Below are positions 58,239-64,000 of a DNA stretch of 64,000 nt, in pieces. The notes under the pieces were generated by a model. The model did no database searches and was not told the DNA's origin. It saw only the letters and a list, made by a program, of their open reading frames with translations. A program made the position numbers and the translations under genes. Positions within the stretch are counted from its first letter, which is position 1. Each line of letters starts with the position of its first letter. This DNA comes from Norana najaformis. Lineage: Eukaryota > Annelida > Clitellata > Crassiclitellata > Hormogastridae. The stretch lies in NCBI GenBank assembly GCA_964023275.1, contig OZ029920.1:5729014-5793013 (forward strand). The letters run 5' to 3'.

Positions 58239-59220
58239 ACCTCCTCCCTCTCGGGAGTGGCCCGGAGGCGGACTCATGCACGGGGCACTCGTCCATCAAG
58301 TGTATCGATACAGTTACCGTCACCAGTTCAGAGTCTGCTGTAGTGCCCTCGCCCGTCGCCTCTGGTTCGGGGGTTCCGGGTTTTCACCCTGCGCGCAACA
58401 GGGCGACACACTTCGAGCCCATCACTTGCTTTACAGGCGGCCGCTCCGACACCCTCCAGTTCGACCAAGGGCCACCAGGCACCCGTACCCAGACAGGCAC
58501 CACTGCGCAGCTACCCACGACCATGGTAAGTGCCAGTTTCACGCCCCGAATTACATACTCTGTCCCAGTGACGACCAGTGAGGAAGGTGCAATCACTACT
58601 GCACCGACCGGTTGGCACTCGACCCGACTCTTTTAGCGTTTCCGCATTAAGTGGGCAGCGGTGGGCCCATTCCCCCTCCGTCCTGTACGGTAATTGTCCC
58701 CTCGCAGAACGCGGTCCCTGACGGGACTCTGTTCTGCTCAGAACGCCGGTCGCAGGCAGGGCCAACTGACGAACCCATGGTTGCCTGACAAGACGGTAGA
58801 GCAGACGGGTGTTGCGGCACCCCGCTCCGAGAGTCGAAGCTGACCTCACCACTCGTTTCCAAGCCTTTCGCTTTCGCTGCGACGAGATCACGCAGCTACT
58901 AACTACTAAGCCCTTCCGCTCATGATATCCAACTGATCAAACTCTGGCAAGGCTGGATGCCTCATTTGCCATCTAACGATTGACCGACCGCCCCAAGCCG
59001 CGAATCGTACGAAGAGCGAAACGGCCGGTACTCTAGGGTAGCCACTATGTATCTGAGTGGTACCGTTTAAGCCCGTGAAGCTGCCGCCAGATATTACAGC
59101 AGCGACCATAGCCCCATAGGTCGCCGCTCGTCCAGCTGAGCATTACTCTGCGGGGTAGACTCACCGGGAACAGACTAACAAGCGCTGAGAGAGTTATAGT
59201 TACTCCCGCCGTTTACCCGA
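58239..59220 (-). mobile_element. GC-rich insert with 28S-like head, R2-type 5' junction
   Basis: The insert is flanked by GCAAT at 58234-58238 and 59221-59225. It is far richer in G+C than its surroundings. On the minus strand it begins (59218 to 59188) GGGTAAACGGCGGGAGTAAC then TATAACTCTCT. This is the conserved 28S rRNA sequence ending at the R2 target site, with one visible change (TATGACTCTCT normally). About 950 bp of unrelated sequence follows, as expected for a 28S/R2 5' junction. A weak frame near the far end (ADSELVTVTVSIHLMDECPV) could be R2 N-terminal, but this is unproven. Alternatives are another 28S-headed element or rDNA spacer. Confidence 0.6.
59188..59218 (-). rRNA. 28S rRNA fragment (31 bp), non-functional
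   Basis: It matches the universally conserved large-subunit segment upstream of the R2 site. It is too short to be anything but a hitchhiking piece of the insert. Confidence 0.75.
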
Positions 59221-59719
59221 GCAATTTCTGTGGAAGTCTTTCACTCGAAACTGAAAACACTCCTCTTCCAATTCTTATCCTGACTCCTCCTTTTCGGCTT
59301 AACTATCCTGCCGCTCCAATTCCAAACACCATCCACCGTAGCCGTCTGACTGTCTGCCTGCCTGACTCTTTGACCTGGAATCTAACCCTTCCAGCTTGTT
59401 GATTTTGTTTTGATTGAGCTGCTGCGTATAAGCTGATTCCAGCTCTTTAGTCTCCTTTGGGGACTGTAGAAATCTAGAGTTTACCATTACGAATACCATT
59501 ACATATAATTTCTTCTAAGCCATAGATTAAACGATAAATTAGTTGGCTACATTATCAAGTGATTCAACTGCAAAAAACTAACCTGACGAGACCTGGTACC
59601 ACGGCAACGAATATATTATAAACAGATGGTTTGGAGTTTTGAATCACGGCCCTTAAATCCAGGGCTGTCACAAACGCGTTCAATCACGAGGGTGCGCTAG
59701 AGGAAACCCTGTAGTTTTA

Positions 59720-59830
59720 AGTCCTTTTCTAAATAGGTCGTCTGACAGCTGGTGGTTATGGATGCCAACCTATTCCACACAGGTGGTCCAGCAACTGCGA
59801 AAATCCTTGAACCGCATCGTATACTGCAAA
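59720..59830 (-). mobile_element. LINE ORF2 C-terminal scrap
   Basis: Reads GSRIFAVAGPPVWNRLASIT then QTTYLEKDLKLQGF, the AGPPVWN block of CR1/L2-like elements, without a clear 3' end. Confidence 0.65.
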
Positions 59831-60059
59831 TTGGACATCGCAGTATGTTGTCTCACGCAAGGACGCCGGTTTTCTGATGAAGAAATCGGTTACATAACCC
59901 TACGTTATGGGCCATAGGGCACTTGAAGCTTTCACACGAGCTCTTCCGTAAATCAGATTAAAGTAAAATGCTGTTAGATATATTCTGGCAATCGTAATGT
60001 GTATTGCGATTTTTGACAATTGCTGTGAGATTTCAACATAAAAAGATGCTGTTTTTTAC

Positions 60060-61270
60060 TTAGCTAAGAATTCTCTCTGGTTGACTAACATACGATCTAA
60101 GGCTTCAAGCCGATCGTTGAAAGTGTGATTCATACTATTCAAAAGCGACCTTTAAGACAGGAATGGATCCCTCATTAGAAATAATTAGAGCTTTTTAACC
60201 GGATTTAGTGGCATAATCTATTCTCATGATTTTAACTGGTCTTTTTAAAACTATTGGTTAGTGTTTTGAATTAACTTCTCCATTAATGGCATCAGTCACG
60301 TGATTTTTGCCAGTAGCATTTAATGTATGAAGTATCCGGATTCGAGTCTTTCCTGACAATGGCGTTGTGTAGGGTCGAACTTGATGAAGGTCTTAGCGCC
60401 ATCGATTGATGCATTGTCATTCGACGGTAGTCTGATGGCGTCGTATAACTTAAGAGCGTACAAAGCATGCACCAGTTGCTGCTGTTGTCACCATCGAAGT
60501 TGCATGAGCAGGACTGCCGCCGTTGTTCATAATTTAGGACTTCGTGGATGGTATTCTGTTACTTTAGCTGTTGTCTTGTTACATTGGTTATGAGGATGAG
60601 TCACTTCCCTTCATCAGAAATGGGCTACTGTTTTACATTCTACTAAGAGTCGTGGTCTTGATGTTAATCACATGGCGAATTATCGACCTATGTCCAATTG
60701 ATCGTCATGTCATGTCATTGCTCATAGAACTCGGACAGGGTGCAGGCCCTACGCAACGTACTTATACTATGTAGGTTTGTACGCATGTATTTATATATGA
60801 ATGTTTGTATATTATGTATGTAAGCATGCATGCATGCATGCATGCATTTTTGTAATTGTGAATGCTTGCATATATGAATTTATGTATGCATCTGTGTACT
60901 TTTTTATTTATGTACGTTCTCACTTAGGTATACATATATGTATAAATGGACGTTTGTATGTATGTATTTATGTGTTTGCATGTATGACACCGTTGTTTTT
61001 TATGCATGCATGCATGTATATACGTATGTATGTATATATGTGTGTATGTGTTTAGACATAAAGCCGCTATTATTAGTGTCGATTAGACACTAATAATGCT
61101 GCTTTCTGTTACCTCATTAACTACAACGCCTGTGTAAGCGATGATAAGTTTATATAAAGAAAAAGTTTATCAATACTAGAAAAACAGAGCTCAGATAACT
61201 GGAAACGTCACTCTCTGGTCGCGATCTTCTTTTGTCGGATCGGAAGAAGCAGCCAGGAATTTCTCATCAT
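60060..61270. repeat. Partial fourth unit of the segmental duplication
   Basis: It begins with a tiny exon 1 scrap (about 60085-60152: CTTCAAGCCGATCGTTGAAA). It then follows unit order: GGATCCCTCATTAGAAATAA, GTATGAAGTATCCGGATTCG, TCATTCGACGGTAGTCTGAT and a TATG tract. No fibrinogen gene remains. Confidence 0.7.
60775..61060. repeat. (TATG)n/(CATG)n microsatellite, unit 4
   Basis: GCATGCATGC and TGTATGTA runs. Open frames here are repeat translations. Confidence 0.85.
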
Positions 61271-61299
61271 GCTGCTTTCTAGACACACATTTTATTTCG

Positions 61300-61900
61300 A
61301 ATCTTTTATTTCGACAATGGTTTCTTTCTTCAGTCGACCAAAGTGTCATAGTTTTTTCTTTTGAGCACAAGAAACGTATTTATTATGAAGGCGAGAAAGA
61401 AATGTAAAGATATTGCGAGAACTTTTGAAATTAACAATTTAGAAGCATTTCTCATTATCCAGGGCCAGTTACAGTCATCAGCTGAATACTTGATTCATGT
61501 TGCTGAAATATCCCCATAAAACTGCCATTAAGTATTCTTCATATCGGATCATTAATAGGTTAAATAAAGATTATGAGATTAAAGAAAATTATAAAACGAG
61601 TCCTCCGATTATTTATTCAGTGTAAATATGTAACAAAAAGACAAAGTGATAGCGTTAAATCGTGACAATCTGTTCATGCTTGATTCGCAACTGAATGTCG
61701 AAAGAACCTTTCTAGAATTTAAACCTACTTCTCAAGTGCGCATGTTTAATAGCAAAGAAAAGCGACAGTTGATAATTTTGTTCTGATAACATCGACCGGC
61801 ATTTTCGAAGAAATACTGGTATAAAGAACACAACTTGGAACTCCATTAAACCTTTCATACGGATTATGCACATAAAATACGATGACGAATTTGGCTAAAG
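61300..61900 (+). pseudogene. Propeller exon fragment, decayed
   Basis: It matches 37279-37860 and 25252-25635, including AAGAAACGTATTTATTATGA, TTGATTCGCAACTGAATGTC and AGCAAAGAAAAGCGACAGTT. It ends near AAAATACGATGACGAATTTG (KYDDEF). Several stops and shifts. Confidence 0.65.
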
Positions 61901-63340
61901 ATGGAAATTAGAAAACTAGGCTACACGAAAGCATTTTAGATGAAGTGCCGAATATTCTGTTTATGAAACATAGTATGCCACGTCTGAAGAAGCCCAGCTT
62001 TTAATGACAACATCACTCAAGCAGCGAAAAGGAGTCTTTGACCAGCATACTAAATTTCTGTACAAATTAGTGAAAAATATACCATTATTGATTACGGTGT
62101 AGATTTTTAAAGCAGAGCAGTTGTGTAATGTTTTGCGTTTGACAGAAAATATATCACTTTTCACTTAAACTTGTTAAGAATTGAGCAATTAAGGAAGAAT
62201 CTTTGAAAAAGAAAGCAGGTGATCGCCAGTGAAATCTACTGCACACAATAAAGCAGCTCTATTTAGAAACTTATTCACTTCCACAGAATGACGTTATTGA
62301 CTGCAAAGACGTTTTAATTCCGTCGTTTTATATTTGTTTTTGCAAACACAAAGCTAAAACATCCACTATATTCTAGCTGTTTCCAGTGAATACCACTGCT
62401 TTCTATAGGGACCATGACAAAGTGCTTGTATTCTGTCCAAATAGTCTGGGTCAAGTTTTGCTGAAGAGGAGGCAGTACTACGTAGCCAAAACTTTCGATA
62501 TATTGCTGAAGTACATTCTTTCGCAGTTTGAGAAGTTCATATCTCCAACGTTGTTTATGGGAGCGATATGCTTGCGATTCGACAGTAAAAGAAAGCGAAC
62601 ACGAGGCTTGTTGAAGAAGTTCTTTTTTCTTCCTCAAGTTCGTGGACTAACCGCCCTTTGTTGTCGATCGCGCGCCTCACTATATTTCTCTTTTGGCTCC
62701 TGTCGTGCGCTAATAAGCTCAGCTTGTGCATATCCGTTTTGCACCAATCCTGAAAACACTTAAAACCGAACTTTTCTAGCTATCTTATTATGTTTCCGCT
62801 CTTGCACCATCACATAACCACCATCATCAACGACTTCCATCGCACATAGAGAATTGATCCATGCCGCATCTCAAGCCCCTTCAGAATCTGAACTGGCACT
62901 GAAAGTGACTAAACAGCCTGGCACTTGCGGACTTCATTTGACATAGCCCCGGTAAGTAAACGGGTCTCCGTCGTGCAGCTTTGCGTGACGCTGAAACCAC
63001 ATCACAATACAATACCTGATATCATCCAATCATCCTCTGCTTGGTCTAGGTCTACATCTGATCCCTTATGTATTCTAATCTATCCTAAAGACTTCTATAA
63101 CGCTGTTTTCATAATTCTCAAGACAACATAAGATGGTCACTTTAAGTGAAGTCGTAATCAGAATCGTAATCCATTAGAGAAGCCAAGTCGAATTCATATC
63201 GACCAGAGAAACCAGAAGGCAAGCAACTGTGGAAAGGGAAGTTGAAAGACTGGCCTCTATAGTTTCGAGCTGAATGACAGAACAAACTAAACTTTGCAGT
63301 GAATTTCAAAGCTTTTGACCAGCTAGCGAAACTGATGGTT
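61900..63340. repeat. Duplicate of about 25640-27250
   Basis: Collinear with the 25.6-27.25 kb region: CACTCAAGCAGCGAAAAGGA, GTGCTTGTATTCTGTC, the LINE-like family C end (AAAGACTTCTATAACGCTGT) and CCAAGTCGAATTC. The fibrinogen exon fragment at 25980-26182 is absent here, so it was a later insertion or conversion in the other copy. Confidence 0.65.
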
Positions 63341-64000
63341 GTATATTCGTCATTACAAATAAGAACTGTTTCGCCACCTTGATCTTACATATTGAAGTAG
63401 CCAACGCACACTTAAAATTAGCGATGTACAGCTGTTTACATGTGTTACACCAGTGTTTAATACATGTTGAGATATTGTTGTTTGTTCAATAGTAACTTTT
63501 GGACGAACCTATCTTCCTCTCAAATTAAGTTCTTCTCGTTTTCCTCTGGAAGTGACAGCTCAGGTCACGATAAATCGTGCCTTTTGAAACCTCTTAGGTA
63601 GCCATGTTTCAGAGCGTTTTGTCAGGCAAAACAAAAGGCTTATATAAACAGTCATATGCATACATACAATGCAAATCGTTCAACACGAAATGCAGGTACC
63701 AGGATGAACAAATCGTGTTACCTAAATTTCTGGTTTCTGTTAATTCCAGTTTTTAACTTAGTTTATATAGACAGACCCTGTAGACGCATCGATTGAGTAA
63801 AGCACCAATAATAAATGACACGCACTCAAAAACACTGCCAAAAACTACACAAATTAATTTAATTCCACATTGTAATAAATTTAAAAGATAACAAAAGATA
63901 AACTTGGAACAAAATTAAAGATGCTCGGCCAATCAAAGTTAATAAAAGTTCATATGCCTCCAAATAGCATCGCCATGCTTCAAATAATGAGTCATAACAA

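Larger units (their letters stand above)
57925..59500 (+). mobile_element. LINE family A copy, interrupted
   Basis: 57925-58107 and 58206-58238 match the ORF2 end of 34836-35608 (CACTTCAATCCTCCCAA, TCACCTCATCCTTATGATTT, GAACTCACCAACACTTCACC). 59221-59500 continues with GTCTTTCACTCGAAACTGAA and the 3' UTR. The split is caused by the 982-bp insert at 58239-59220. About 100 unrelated bases also sit at 58108-58205. Confidence 0.75.

Noticed and set aside
58232-58636. 134-codon plus-strand frame in the GC-rich insert
   Set aside because: It crosses the insertion boundary and opposes the orientation implied by the 28S head. Long frames are expected by chance at this G+C.

Overview
This is animal nuclear DNA, AT-rich, with split genes, short exons, GT-AG splice sites and many old transposons. 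Secreted fibrinogen-domain proteins, CARD proteins, several non-LTR retrotransposon families and a piece resembling an R2/28S rDNA junction suit an invertebrate deuterostome, perhaps a tunicate. I cannot fix the species from sequence alone. All recognisable multi-exon genes lie on the minus strand.

Left third (1-24.7 kb): a family of intracellular death-fold genes. Gene A (10006-5132) and gene B (24698-20420) share one exon series with matching splice phases: an F-box-like helical exon, a CARD exon, a small alpha/beta domain exon, then a long beta-propeller-like exon. Gene A has one more 5' exon carrying a second alpha/beta domain and a tandem 41-residue duplication. A two-CARD coding unit (12755-11069) lies just upstream. 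A frameshifted third copy of the propeller exon runs off the left edge (290-1). Between genes A and B lie LINE relics, a foldback element (15311-16025) and two nested piggyBac elements (16742-19576).

Middle and right (29.6-56.5 kb): a tandem array of units about 10.4 kb long. Each carries a five-exon gene for a secreted coiled-coil plus fibrinogen-domain protein. Copy 1 (33550-30059) has an intact 379-codon frame across five phase-compatible exons. Copies 2 (44077-40678) and 3 (54286-50967) keep the same exons but carry single-base frameshifts, mostly length changes in short homopolymers. The units differ by later insertions: a LINE in unit 1, another LINE and a mariner element in unit 2. Fragments of the propeller exon are scattered on the plus strand near 25.3, 27.8, 37.3 and 61.3 kb. 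They show that pieces of the two gene families have been shuffled together.

Far right (56.5-64 kb): LINE relics, one interrupted by a 982-bp GC-rich insert (58239-59220) with a 5-bp target duplication. On the minus strand its first ~31 bases match 28S rRNA next to the R2 target site. The rest is a partial fourth unit. The locus reads as a duplicating innate-immunity-type cluster: cytosolic CARD adaptors or sensors beside secreted fibrinogen lectins. Shared function is inference only.
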